A stretch of DNA of 64,000 bases. Origin: Sporomusa termitida (lineage in GTDB: Bacteria > Bacillota > Negativicutes > Sporomusales > Sporomusaceae). Every line of letters starts with the position of its first letter. Position 1 is the stretch's first letter. The stretch lies in NCBI RefSeq assembly GCF_007641255.1, contig NZ_CP036259.1, positions 3,226,501 through 3,290,500 on the forward strand. The letters are read 5' to 3'. This document shows positions 1 through 6,754 of the stretch, piece after piece. The notes under the pieces were generated by a model. The model was not told the origin of the DNA. It saw nothing but the letters and a program-made list of their open reading frames with translations, and did not search any database. The translations under genes were made by a program, and so were the position numbers.

Positions 1-449
1 ATCATCGGCGGTCCGCCAATTGCGTCTACCCCCACAGTCCGGCCTTTCAAATCAGCAATTGACCGTACCGGCGAATCAACTGGAACAACGGCCTGAATAC
101 AACCGGTATGAATGCCGGCGGTTAGCTTAATATTCAGCCCCTGTTCCATGGCCTTAAAACCGCCCGGCGACATCATAACGGCGTCAACCTTGCCGGTCGC
201 AATCCCCTCTTTGGTAGTAGCCGCCGTAAGTTTAACAAGTTCAACCGTAAGGCCGTTTTTCTTAAACACCCCTTGCTCATGGGCAACATAAATCGGAGCT
301 TCACAAGTTCCGCCATAATAACCGACATGCACTACCCTGGCCTCCCGGTCCGCGTTGGCACTGCTTTGCTTATTGCCGCCGCAGCCGCCAATAAACAAAG
401 CAGCGGCAAACAACCCCGCCAGTATCAGCCCTGCCGTTTTTTTCCTCAT
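1..449 (-). CDS. ABC transporter substrate-binding lipoprotein (C-terminal part outside window)
   Basis: Only the N-terminal ~149 residues are in the window; the gene continues past the left edge. The start ATG at 447-449 is preceded by a GGAAG-type ribosome site. A lipoprotein signal peptide ends in the lipobox LFIGGC, so the mature protein should be membrane-anchored outside the cytoplasm. After it come VHVGYYGGTCEAPIYVA, an EQGVFKKNGL segment, 'DAVMMSPGGFKAMEQ' and 'SIADLKGRTVGVD', the usual opening of the NMT1/SsuA-type periplasmic binding proteins that feed nitrate, sulfonate, pyrimidine or aromatic-acid ABC importers. The ligand cannot be told. It lies 112 bases downstream of arsS on the same strand, but a shared transcript is not shown. 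The family is clear; the substrate is unknown. Confidence 0.85.
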   Translation of the reverse strand, partial: MRKKTAGLILAGLFAAALFIGGCGGNKQSSANADREARVVHVGYYGGTCEAPIYVAHEQGVFKKNGLTVELVKLTAATTKEGIATGKVDAVMMSPGGFKAMEQGLNIKLTAGIHTGCIQAVVPVDSPVRSIADLKGRTVGVDAIGGPPM

Positions 450-561
450 CCTGCTTACTTCCCTTCTTAAAATAATTCCCGCTGTTCCTGCCTGAGCGAT
501 TAAAGCCGGCGCCGGGAACGGCAACCACCGGGAAGCCCCGCAGGTTGCGGTGGCGCAGACT

Positions 562-1524
562 TTAGCCGGCCTTATTATCCAGACTCCCCTGACAACTGCT
601 GCCGGCACCGGCCGTGCAGGTGAAACAATGATTCCCCAGCCTGACAGGCATCCCGGCCAGGCCCTGGGCGGTAATGCTGCCTATGTAACTATCGCCGGCC
701 GCAATCGGCAGCTGTAATACCTGATTAAAATCACAGTCGTAAACACGGCCCTGCCAGTCTACATTAAGCAAATTCCGGCACATCACCTTAGCCAGATTAG
801 CGGGATTGAAATTGTCGGCCAGCAGGTTCATATAGCCTTCCAGCTGCCCTTGTTGTTCCAGGTCGGCCCGGAAGCGGCCAATAGGAGCATTGGTAATTGT
901 ATACAGATTATTGAACATAATCCCGAACCGTTCGCCCAGGCTCTCTTTATAGGCAAAATCCAGTTCATTTTGGGGCGCAGGCAAAAAGCTGCCGCCGGGG
1001 TTATAAACCAAATGCAGCTTGGGGCCTGCCCCCCCATAGCCCAAACGGTTCAGTTTCTGCAGCACCTTAATGTTCTGGCTGTAGACCCCCTTGCCCCGCT
1101 GAAACTCCACATTCTCCTCCAGGTAACAGGGCATAGATGAAATAATGTCGACATTATTCTCCTTTAAAAACGCCGGCAATCTTGCATACTTAGGCTCATT
1201 CAGAATCGTGAGATTACTCCGCAGTAAGATGCTTGCCGCCGGTTTCAGCCTGCGCAAGCCCCGAATCAGTGCCTGTAAATTAGGATTCATCTCCGGAGCG
1301 CCGCCGGTAATATCGACAACATTTATGTCTGAATTTTCAATAAAGCGCAGACAGTCATTAACCACTCTCAAACTCATCATTTCCTGCCGGTCGGGACCGG
1401 CCTCCACATGACAGTGCCTGCAGCTAAGATTGCAGACATATCCCATATTCATTTGGAGACACCGGACATTATCTTTTAACACCACATCGCCGAACCGGCC
1501 CACATACTCACCGAAGTTTTTCAT
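562..1524 (-). CDS. arsS: ArsS-type radical SAM protein (arsenosugar biosynthesis family)
   Basis: 320 residues. The radical SAM cluster motif CNLSCRHC (C31, C35, C38) is near the N-terminus, followed by a GGAPEMNP segment. The second half matches the Cys-rich C-terminal domain of this family, with VYDCDFNQ and the terminal HCFTCTAGAGSSCQGSL. ArsS proteins in cyanobacteria act after ArsM to build arsenosugars from methylated arsenic; in Firmicutes the family is widespread and its role is less certain. No arsM or arsenic-resistance gene is visible nearby, so assignment of the reaction is by family only. A palindrome shared with the neighbouring Rep_3 gene lies about 80 bases upstream of the start, overlapping the likely promoter. 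A GGAAGG ribosome site lies rather far (about 10 bases) from the ATG. Confidence 0.8.
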   Translation of the reverse strand: MKNFGEYVGRFGDVVLKDNVRCLQMNMGYVCNLSCRHCHVEAGPDRQEMMSLRVVNDCLRFIENSDINVVDITGGAPEMNPNLQALIRGLRRLKPAASILLRSNLTILNEPKYARLPAFLKENNVDIISSMPCYLEENVEFQRGKGVYSQNIKVLQKLNRLGYGGAGPKLHLVYNPGGSFLPAPQNELDFAYKESLGERFGIMFNNLYTITNAPIGRFRADLEQQGQLEGYMNLLADNFNPANLAKVMCRNLLNVDWQGRVYDCDFNQVLQLPIAAGDSYIGSITAQGLAGMPVRLGNHCFTCTAGAGSSCQGSLDNKAG

Positions 1525-1602
1525 AATGCCACATCCTTCCCATTAAAAATCGCTTTGTTGACTACAATAATTTTTTTGCCAGCTGTTTGTTTCGCATTTA
1601 TA

Positions 1603-1628
1603 ATTGCAAATTAATTGCAATTTGCAAT
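1603..1628. promoter_or_regulatory. ATTGCAA-N12-TTGCAAT palindrome, copy 1 (upstream of arsS)
   Basis: Arms are at 1603-1609 and 1622-1628, with a third ATTGCAA inside at 1614-1620. It sits about 80 bases upstream of the arsS start in AT-rich DNA where promoter elements would be expected. Same arm sequence and same 12-base spacing as the copies at 1714 and 2636. Confidence 0.6.
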
Positions 1629-1647
1629 TGTTGTGATTAAAAAAAAT

Positions 1648-1672
1648 GCGAGAAATACGGATTATATCTCGC
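1648..1672 (-). terminator. Intrinsic terminator after the Rep_3 gene
   Basis: Inverted repeat GCGAGA / TCTCGC with a 13-base loop; on the minus strand it is followed by ATTTTTTTT. It lies about 85 bases beyond the stop codon of the Rep_3 gene. Confidence 0.65.
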
Positions 1673-1713
1673 CTAGTTCTCAGTTATCTATATTATATGG
1701 CAATCTTTTATCA

Positions 1714-1739
1714 ATTGCAACATAAATTATATTTGCAAT
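1714..1739. promoter_or_regulatory. ATTGCAA-N12-TTGCAAT palindrome, copy 2 (3' of Rep_3 gene)
   Basis: Arms at 1714-1720 and 1733-1739, exactly 12 bases apart. It lies between the Rep_3 stop codon and its terminator, so it is not a promoter element; it could be an accessory binding site or part of an origin-like array. Confidence 0.55.
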
Positions 1740-1754
1740 TGATGTATTTTACTT

Positions 1755-2591
1755 TTATTTTATTGCGCCATGCTTTTGCTCCGGCGACGAGAATTTAAAT
1801 TCCGGTTCTTGTTTTCGCAACTGCCTGGCTTTTTCCCCGGTTATCACTTCAAACCAGATACCTTCCACTCTGCGTCCGGAAAATGTTGGTCCAAACCGGA
1901 CAAAAATAGCGTCATCCCATTCATAAATTTCCTGGATTGACGGTTCAATGACCCGCAGCCGCAGCTGGCCATAGGAATAGCGAGTGTGTTCCAGCGATAG
2001 CTGCCGCATCATCTCGGCAATACTGTATTCTACCACCCCGGCGGATTTCCAGGACCGGAGAATCTCGAAAACAGCCAGCGTATGTTTGCCTTTATACTGA
2101 ATTCCTTTTACCAGCCGGTACTCAATATCACCGGGATCAATAGCAGCAATTAAAGACAGTACGCGCTCAGTAAACTGAAAGAGAATCTCCTGCCCCCGAT
2201 AGGCAATCGCCTGGAACCACTGGGTCCGGATCAGGGTTTGCGTCTGCTCATCATACAGCCACAGGCCTTTTTTGGATATTTTCTCAATTTCATTGACGAT
2301 ATAAGCATACATGTCATTAGACGATGAATCACCACAAATTTTAACAAAATCATTAAAATGCATCTTATAAGCAGCGTGATCCGGTTTATTCGGCCTGCTT
2401 TCGTAGCTTAGGGCGATCGCGGCAGTCAGTATTTTTTGCTGCAATTCTGTCAGTGAATCCCGGCGGCCAATGATACTGCCTGTTTTAACAAGCTGATTAG
2501 GCCGGGTTATTTGTCCGTCCGGGCAAAGAGCAGTATTAATAAGCTTTTGCTGTTCCAGCCCGGTAATCGTTCTTTTGAGATTAATATCCAT
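1755..2591 (-). CDS. Rep_3 (RepB/WH1-type) replication-initiator family protein
   Basis: 278 residues, full length for the Rep_3 initiator family, whose plasmid members (pi, RepE, RepA types) carry two winged-helix domains and bind iterons. Diagnostic features are the early 'LTELQQKILTAAIALSYES' helix, the central RTQWFQAIAYRGQEILFQFT, the 'SYGQLRLRVIEPSIQEI' segment and a basic second winged-helix half. The surrounding genes are chromosomal in character, so this may be an integrated-plasmid relic or an initiator-like protein reused as a regulator. Its likely promoter has its -35 inside one of three identical-architecture palindromes, which suggests autoregulation. No relaxase, ParA or integrase is adjacent. 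Family assignment is good; function as replication protein here is unproven. Confidence 0.75.
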   Translation of the reverse strand: MDINLKRTITGLEQQKLINTALCPDGQITRPNQLVKTGSIIGRRDSLTELQQKILTAAIALSYESRPNKPDHAAYKMHFNDFVKICGDSSSNDMYAYIVNEIEKISKKGLWLYDEQTQTLIRTQWFQAIAYRGQEILFQFTERVLSLIAAIDPGDIEYRLVKGIQYKGKHTLAVFEILRSWKSAGVVEYSIAEMMRQLSLEHTRYSYGQLRLRVIEPSIQEIYEWDDAIFVRFGPTFSGRRVEGIWFEVITGEKARQLRKQEPEFKFSSPEQKHGAIK

Positions 2592-2612
2592 TCAGCCTCA
2601 CCTCTTGGGTTT

Positions 2613-2642
2613 ATTATATAGTATACCGGCCTCCGATTGCAA
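2613..2642 (-). promoter_or_regulatory. Sigma-A-type promoter of the Rep_3 gene
   Basis: On the minus strand, TTGCAA (2637-2642) and TATAAT (2613-2618) are separated by 18 bases; the start codon follows after about 20 bases with GAGGTGAGG as ribosome site. The -35 hexamer is also the proximal arm of palindrome copy 3. Confidence 0.6.
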
Positions 2643-2661
2643 GCTTATATTTATTTGCAAT
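2636..2661. promoter_or_regulatory. ATTGCAA-N12-TTGCAAT palindrome, copy 3 (Rep_3 promoter)
   Basis: Arms at 2636-2642 and 2655-2661, 12 bases apart, identical in arm sequence and spacing to the copies at 1603 and 1714. It overlaps the -35 of the Rep_3 promoter, the position expected for an autorepressor site. Confidence 0.6.
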
Positions 2662-2850
2662 CCATGTTTCCAACCCAGAGCCGGACCGGAAAATATCAGG
2701 CAGGAAATCTTGCCGGCAGGAGGTAATATAGGTATAGAGCCCGGCCTGAATACAAGGGGCTCCGAAACCGTCCGCCCCGGCACCGGGCTGGAGCAAAGCT
2801 GGCTGCGCCGCTGCCGATTGCGGCGCCCAATACTGACTTGGAGGAAAAAA

Positions 2851-4011
2851 ATGATTGCATTAACAGGGGGGAAAATCCTGACCATGTGCGGCAAAACCCT
2901 GGACCAGGGCACCATTATCATCCGCAACGATAAGATACGGGCCGTCGGCAGCAACCTGGACATCCCGTCCGGCTGCCGGGTCATCGACGCAACCGGCAAA
3001 ATCGTCACCCCCGGCCTCATTGACGCCCATACCCATTTGGGGATTGAAAGCGAGGGTATGGGCTGGGCCGGTTCGGATGTCAACGAACGCAGCGAACCGG
3101 TTACCCCCGGCCTGCATGCCCTGGATGCCATTAATCCCGCCGACCTCGGCCTGCTGGAAGCCTACCAGGGGGGAGTAACTACCGTGATGGTGGCGCCTGG
3201 CAGCGCCAATCCCATTGGCGGCCAATGCGTGCTCCTGAAAACGGCCCCCCGGGCCACCGTCGAACAGATGCTGCTGCAGCGGTATGCAGGGCTGAAGATT
3301 GCCTTTGGCGAAAACCCCAAACGGGTTTACGGGGCCGACCGCAAAAAGATGCCGGTGTCGCGCATGGCTACCGCCGCCCTGATCCGGGAGGCCTTCTGGC
3401 AGGCCCGCCAGTACCTGCAGCAGCAGGGGGAAAAAGATTTCAAGTATAATATGGGCCTGGAGGCAATCGCCAGGGTATTGCGCCGGGAGATGCCGCTCCG
3501 GGCCCACGCGCACCGGGCCGATGACATTATTACAGCCATCCGGATCGCCCGGGAATTTGATGTTGAAATCATTATCGAACATGGCACCGAGGCTTATCTT
3601 GTTGCCGACCTGCTGGCAGCCGAAAAGATCCCGGTAGTCCTGGGGCCAGCATTATCCACCCGGTCAAAAGTGGAGCTAAAAGACAAGACCATGGAATCGC
3701 CGGCCCTGTTATACCGGCAGGGCGTAGCCTTTACCATGATGAGTGACCATCCGGTAACTCCCAGCTGCTTCCTGTCACTCTATGCCGGCCTGTCCACCCG
3801 CTATGGCCTGCCGGCCCGGCAGGCGCTGCGCATGATTACCTGCGACGCCGCCAGAATTCTGGGGCTTGCCGACCGGATCGGCAGCCTGGCACCCGGTCTG
3901 GACGCTGATTTGGTCGTATGGAGTAAAGATCCGCTGATCATGTCGGCCCGCCCGGAGATTGTCATGGTCGACGGCGAAATCGACTTTTTACAGGCTCCGC
4001 CTCCCTGCTAA
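2851..4011 (+). CDS. Amidohydrolase, imidazolonepropionase-like family
   Basis: 386 residues from the ATG at 2851, chosen because GGAGG precedes it directly; the open frame upstream to 2575 has no ribosome site. It has the composite amidohydrolase fold: an N-terminal beta-sandwich segment 'GGKILTMCGKTLDQGTIIIR', then metal motif VTPGLIDAHTHLGI, a histidine-rich RAHAHRADD strand, IIEHGTEA, and the catalytic aspartate in MMSDHPV. The C-terminus has the usual 'ARILGLADRIGSLAPGLDADLVVW'. Such enzymes hydrolyse C-N bonds of cyclic or linear amides in the cytoplasm. No neighbouring gene reveals the substrate. It stands alone between the divergent Rep_3 gene and a terminator shared with the convergent gene at 4074. 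Confidence 0.88.
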   Translation: MIALTGGKILTMCGKTLDQGTIIIRNDKIRAVGSNLDIPSGCRVIDATGKIVTPGLIDAHTHLGIESEGMGWAGSDVNERSEPVTPGLHALDAINPADLGLLEAYQGGVTTVMVAPGSANPIGGQCVLLKTAPRATVEQMLLQRYAGLKIAFGENPKRVYGADRKKMPVSRMATAALIREAFWQARQYLQQQGEKDFKYNMGLEAIARVLRREMPLRAHAHRADDIITAIRIAREFDVEIIIEHGTEAYLVADLLAAEKIPVVLGPALSTRSKVELKDKTMESPALLYRQGVAFTMMSDHPVTPSCFLSLYAGLSTRYGLPARQALRMITCDAARILGLADRIGSLAPGLDADLVVWSKDPLIMSARPEIVMVDGEIDFLQAPPPC

Positions 4012-4029
4012 AAGGGTGGCCCATAACAA

Positions 4030-4056
4030 AGAACCCGCGAAAATTCCGCGGGTTCT
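4030..4056. terminator. Hairpin between convergent genes
   Basis: Perfect 10-base-pair stem AGAACCCGCG / CGCGGGTTCT with a 7-base loop, between the stops of the convergent genes at 4011 and 4074. No long T-run on either side, so it is a probable bidirectional terminator by position and stem strength. Confidence 0.6.
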
Positions 4057-4073
4057 CATGTCAGGCTTACGCT

Positions 4074-4541
4074 TTAAAACTTAAAGGTTGCGCCGACACC
4101 AAACTTGCTTTTATTGCTGCCTTCGTCCGGTCTGAACGAGCAGTAATTAACGTTTAGATCAACATTATGGGTGAGACTGTAGTTGGCCCCAACCTGAAAT
4201 TCCGCAAAACTGCCGCCGGCAATCACCGAGGCGTAGCCATCCACAGCAGGAGCCAGGGAAGTGGTGGCCGCAACACCACCATAAAGATGCGAATCAGAAT
4301 CATAATCCCGGCTGCCAATAATAGCCCGGAAATTCCCCTTAAGGTTAAACTGACCGTAAATATCGTCATCCTGCAGCCCTACCGTAATCTCATTAGTAAG
4401 TTTATGTTCAATATAGAAATCATCTCTCACGAAGCCGACCGCGGTCTGGCCTTTATCCAGGTTATTTATCGGCGCGGCAAAAACGGTGCCTGCGCTAGTT
4501 ACAATAAGAAGCATTAATGCAAATATAATTTTTCTCAACAA
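4074..4541 (-). CDS. Small outer-membrane beta-barrel-like protein
   Basis: 155 residues starting with TTG at 4539-4541, placed 3-4 bases after GGGGGAG. A clear signal peptide (LRKIIFALMLLIVTSAGTVFA) ends before APINNLDKG. The rest alternates polar and hydrophobic residues in short strands (TAVGFVRDDFYIEHKL, EFQVGANYSLTHNVDLNV) and ends in FGVGATFKF, the terminal aromatic expected of a BAM-assembled outer-membrane protein. About eight strands would fit. This is among the best evidence that the organism has an outer membrane. No specific family is recognised. It follows the CIRCE-controlled coiled-coil gene by 93 bases on the same strand, and an AT-rich gap may hold its own promoter. Confidence 0.7.
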   Translation of the reverse strand: MLRKIIFALMLLIVTSAGTVFAAPINNLDKGQTAVGFVRDDFYIEHKLTNEITVGLQDDDIYGQFNLKGNFRAIIGSRDYDSDSHLYGGVAATTSLAPAVDGYASVIAGGSFAEFQVGANYSLTHNVDLNVNYCSFRPDEGSNKSKFGVGATFKF

Positions 4542-4634
4542 GAACTCCCCCTAATATTTTTTAACCTTATAAAAAATTCCATATATAATCAGTAGCATCC
4601 GGGTGCCAAGCCGGTCCAACAAACCAGCCGGTGG

Positions 4635-4922
4635 TTATTTAAACCGGTGAGTGGCTTTATCAACAGCCTCTGTCAGCTCATTCCACGCCTTTTCAGTCCC
4701 TGATTTTACATCCTCCCAGGCACTCTCACTAGCCTGTTGGAGCTGCTCATGCTTGTCCTTAACATTATCACGCATCTTTTCGACCTTCTCTATCTGATTA
4801 AGGTATTCTAATTTCATGTCGGCCTGCACCTCAGCCGCTTTAGCCCTCATCTCCGCTAACTTTGCATTGTACTGGGCCAGATTGGCCTCAATCTTTTCTA
4901 TGTACAGATTGCGTTTTTCCAT
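4635..4922 (-). CDS. CIRCE-controlled coiled-coil stress protein (apolipoprotein/sll1863-like)
   Basis: 95 residues, almost wholly helical and charged, with long heptad-like stretches (NLAQYNAKLAEMRAKAAEVQ; YLNQIEKVEKMRDNVKDKHE) and amphipathic 11-mer character toward the end (ESAWEDVKSGTEKAWNELTE). No signal peptide or membrane segment, so cytoplasmic or membrane-surface associated. The pattern resembles small apolipoprotein-like or sll1863-type stress proteins, but there is no catalytic motif. Upstream is a consensus sigma-A promoter and a perfect CIRCE operator, so it should be repressed by HrcA and induced by heat or protein-unfolding stress. A chaperone-like or membrane-protecting role is inference from that regulation. 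Confidence 0.75.
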   Translation of the reverse strand: MEKRNLYIEKIEANLAQYNAKLAEMRAKAAEVQADMKLEYLNQIEKVEKMRDNVKDKHEQLQQASESAWEDVKSGTEKAWNELTEAVDKATHRFK

Positions 4923-4966
4923 ATACTTGTCCCCCTTATTAATCTTCCGACCGATCTATCCAAGTC

Positions 4967-5001
4967 GTTGTTAGCACTCGTCGCCAATGAGTGCTAACAA
5001 C
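4967..5001. promoter_or_regulatory. CIRCE operator (HrcA binding site)
   Basis: Exact consensus TTAGCACTC-N9-GAGTGCTAA at 4971-4997, extended by GTTG/CAAC to a 13-base arm on each side. It lies just downstream of the -10 of the promoter for the coiled-coil gene, the usual CIRCE position. Confidence 0.95.
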
Positions 5002-5009
5002 CTATACTT

Positions 5010-5038
5010 AGTATACACTGGAATAAAATTACTGTCAA
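5010..5038 (-). promoter_or_regulatory. Consensus sigma-A promoter of the coiled-coil gene
   Basis: On the minus strand TTGACA (5033-5038) and TATACT (5010-5015) are spaced by 17 bases. Transcription would start inside or next to the CIRCE element. Confidence 0.85.
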
Positions 5039-5119
5039 GCAATTTTTTGTAATTTTTGTCGAACCTTGTCGAAAAGTCAGAATATTGGTGGCCGCCATCG
5101 CCGCTGAACACCCTCCGCC

Positions 5120-5377
5120 TCAGTGTTGGGTTGATATATGTAACGGATCCGTCTTTTTTAAGACACCGGCGGCAAGCAGCTGCTGAACGATATCCTCCTG
5201 AATGGCCAGCGACTGGATAAAGCCCTCCAGCGGCATGATGACCCGCTTGCTGATATTCACCACCGGCTTACCGTCTTCCCCGTTACACTGGGGCTGCAGG
5301 GACATCAGGTCGATACGGACAAGATTGCCGGTTACATGGATAGCACTGATCCCATCGGCAAAAATTTCGTGCTTCAT
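5120..5377 (-). CDS. Conserved-looking hypothetical protein, 85 aa
   Basis: Reads MKHEIFADGISAIHVTGN..., then 'VRIDLMSLQPQ' and KPVVNISKRVIMPLEGFIQ, with a helical C-terminus. The start at 5375-5377 is preferred because GGTGA lies 4 bases before it; another ATG five codons upstream (5390-5392) has no ribosome site. The pattern of a beta-rich half (VTGNLVRIDL, VVNISKRVIMPLEG) followed by a helix resembles small DUF3467-type proteins, but I do not recognise it with confidence. It is a single-gene unit between the CIRCE promoter and a Cys-rich small gene. Coding character is supported by normal codon use and no overlapping better frame. Confidence 0.6.
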   Translation of the reverse strand: MKHEIFADGISAIHVTGNLVRIDLMSLQPQCNGEDGKPVVNISKRVIMPLEGFIQSLAIQEDIVQQLLAAGVLKKTDPLHISTQH

Positions 5378-5514
5378 AGGTTCACCCGCCATTTCATTCG
5401 ATGTTAAACTCCTGGATTTACTCCCTGTATTCCTATTCAGTCCAGCTGCTTATTATTAATCGAATGTGTGATTATCCGGCTGCAGCTACTCCCCGGCTGG
5501 CTGCGCAAAACACA

Positions 5515-5539
5515 AAGATGCACCCTATGGGTGCATCTT
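5515..5539 (-). terminator. Intrinsic terminator overlapping the end of the 51-aa gene
   Basis: Perfect 11-base-pair stem AAGATGCACCC / GGGTGCATCTT with a 3-base loop; the minus-strand exit is TGTGTTTT. The stop codon of the small gene at 5525 lies inside the stem. Confidence 0.75.
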
Positions 5540-5680
5540 AAGTAATTCTTCCGCCTGCTTCAGTAATTGAATATCACCGCACATCGGTATATTGCCGCAG
5601 GTTTCGCGCATCGGACACCTGGCACAGATTGATTCGGCCAGGTGAGCAAGGCCGTCAGTCACCGCTTGGATTTGGAGCAT
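5525..5680 (-). CDS. Small Cys-motif protein, 51 aa
   Basis: Starts at the ATG 5678-5680, directed by a near-perfect GGGAGGTGG ribosome site 4 bases upstream. The protein begins MLQIQAVTDGLAHLAE and contains CARCPMRETCGNIPMC, a four-cysteine arrangement (C-x2-C-x5-C-x5-C) that could hold zinc or a cluster, then a helical end. Not recognised as a named family. The strong ribosome site and the terminator overlapping its last codons support a real, independently terminated small gene. Confidence 0.6.
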   Translation of the reverse strand: MLQIQAVTDGLAHLAESICARCPMRETCGNIPMCGDIQLLKQAEELLKMHP

Positions 5681-5805
5681 ACTGCCACCTCCCACCGTCA
5701 GTATACTCCCGGCAATAACACCCGGCAATTACCGGTTAATGGCAATAACGGCACCTAATTTCCATTATTGCCATTATTCAGTTAAATTCCAGCTGTAAAA
5801 ACGTA

Positions 5806-5862
5806 TCAGTAAAATTTAGGCTCCGCTTGGATATTTTCCGTCTTCTTGTTCAAATCATTCAT
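5806..5862 (-). CDS. Possible 18-residue peptide
   Basis: ATG at 5860-5862 opens an 18-codon frame (MNDLNKKTENIQAEPKFY) ending in TGA. AAAGGGGG lies 8 bases upstream, and a TATACT-like box lies beyond it. Nothing similar is recalled. It might be a leader peptide or chance; the ribosome site is the main support. Confidence 0.3.
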   Translation of the reverse strand: MNDLNKKTENIQAEPKFY

Positions 5863-5990
5863 AAAAACAACCCCCTTTACTTACTTTAAGGTTAGTATAT
5901 AACAAATATGTTCATACTTAACTCCTGTCTTATAACAATATATAATACATATCAGGAAGTCACGTTCAAATACTAAAGGAGGAATTTTCA

Positions 5991-6671
5991 ATGAATGTGT
6001 TAGCGATCAACGGCAGCCCCAGAAAAAGCTGGAACACGGCAACACTGTTGAACAAGGCGCTGGCGGGAGCAGCCGCTCAGGGCGCTGCCACTGAGCTCAT
6101 CCATCTGTATGATCTTAACTACAAGGGATGTGTCAGTTGTTTTGCCTGTAAATTAAAAGGCGGGAAAAGCTATGGCCGCTGTGCCTATCAGGATGATCTG
6201 ACGCCAGTGCTGGCAAAAATCGCCAAGGCGGATGCCGTTTTCCTCGGATCGCCGATTTACCTGGGCAATGTCACCGGCGAGATGCGATCACTCATGGAAC
6301 GCATGGCCTTTCAGTATCTGGTCTATGATAAGAATTACTCATCCCTTATTGAACAGAAAAAACCGGTAGGTTTTATTTACACAATGAATATCACCCACGA
6401 CATGGTACACGAATGGGGCTATGATCTTATTCTCTCGACAACGGAAAAAGCTTTTGCCAGAACTTTCGGCGCTATCGAATCGTTGTATGTCACAGATACT
6501 TACCAGTTTAGCGATTATGATAAGTATGTGGTAACAGCATTTGATGCAGCCGCCAAGGCGAAACGCCGTGAGGAGATATTCCCCCAGGACTGTGAAAAAG
6601 CCTACGCGCTGGGCGTCAGGTTCGCAACCAAAAGCGTGGCCGAGATTGGCACCGGGCAGCCGGCGCTTTAA
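5991..6671 (+). CDS. NADPH-dependent FMN reductase / iron-sulfur flavoprotein family
   Basis: 226 residues after AAAGGAGG. N-terminal flavodoxin-like fold: first strand and phosphate loop MNVLAINGSPRKSWNT bind FMN phosphate, and 'DAVFLGSPIYLGNVTGEM' is the second FMN-contact motif. A cysteine set GCVSCFAC(K) at residues ~46-52 plus C62 (YGRCAYQDD) matches the compact motif of iron-sulfur flavoproteins and YwqN-type reductases, where cluster binding is variable. It would carry two-electron transfer between reduced pyridine nucleotide or ferredoxin and an unknown acceptor. Monocistronic, ended by the hairpin at 6705. Confidence 0.85.
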   Translation: MNVLAINGSPRKSWNTATLLNKALAGAAAQGAATELIHLYDLNYKGCVSCFACKLKGGKSYGRCAYQDDLTPVLAKIAKADAVFLGSPIYLGNVTGEMRSLMERMAFQYLVYDKNYSSLIEQKKPVGFIYTMNITHDMVHEWGYDLILSTTEKAFARTFGAIESLYVTDTYQFSDYDKYVVTAFDAAAKAKRREEIFPQDCEKAYALGVRFATKSVAEIGTGQPAL

Positions 6672-6704
6672 GGCACGAACCCCCGTATTGACTTTCAGCA
6701 AAAC

Positions 6705-6744
6705 AAGGAAGCAACCTGGCCTGGCTCAGGAGGGTTGCTTCCTT
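6705..6744. terminator. Terminator hairpin, copy A of a recurring sequence
   Basis: 12-base-pair stem AAGGAAGCAACC / GGTTGCTTCCTT between the convergent genes at 6671 and 6755. The stem, plus the AGGAGG before the right arm, recurs at 31088-31130. Confidence 0.7.
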
Positions 6745-6754
6745 ATTCTGTATA

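Noticed and set aside
1755-2591. Window as plasmid because of the Rep_3 gene
   Set aside because: Surrounding genes (cydAB, glgC, urease, two-component systems) are chromosomal in type, and no partition or mobilisation genes are near.
2575-2850. N-terminal extension of the amidohydrolase to 2575
   Set aside because: The ATG at 2851 has GGAGG directly upstream and matches the family N-terminus; the extension overlaps the Rep_3 promoter.
2860-3587. Long minus-strand frames inside the amidohydrolase gene
   Set aside because: Shadow frames of a GC-rich gene; no ribosome sites, and the plus-strand motifs are unambiguous.
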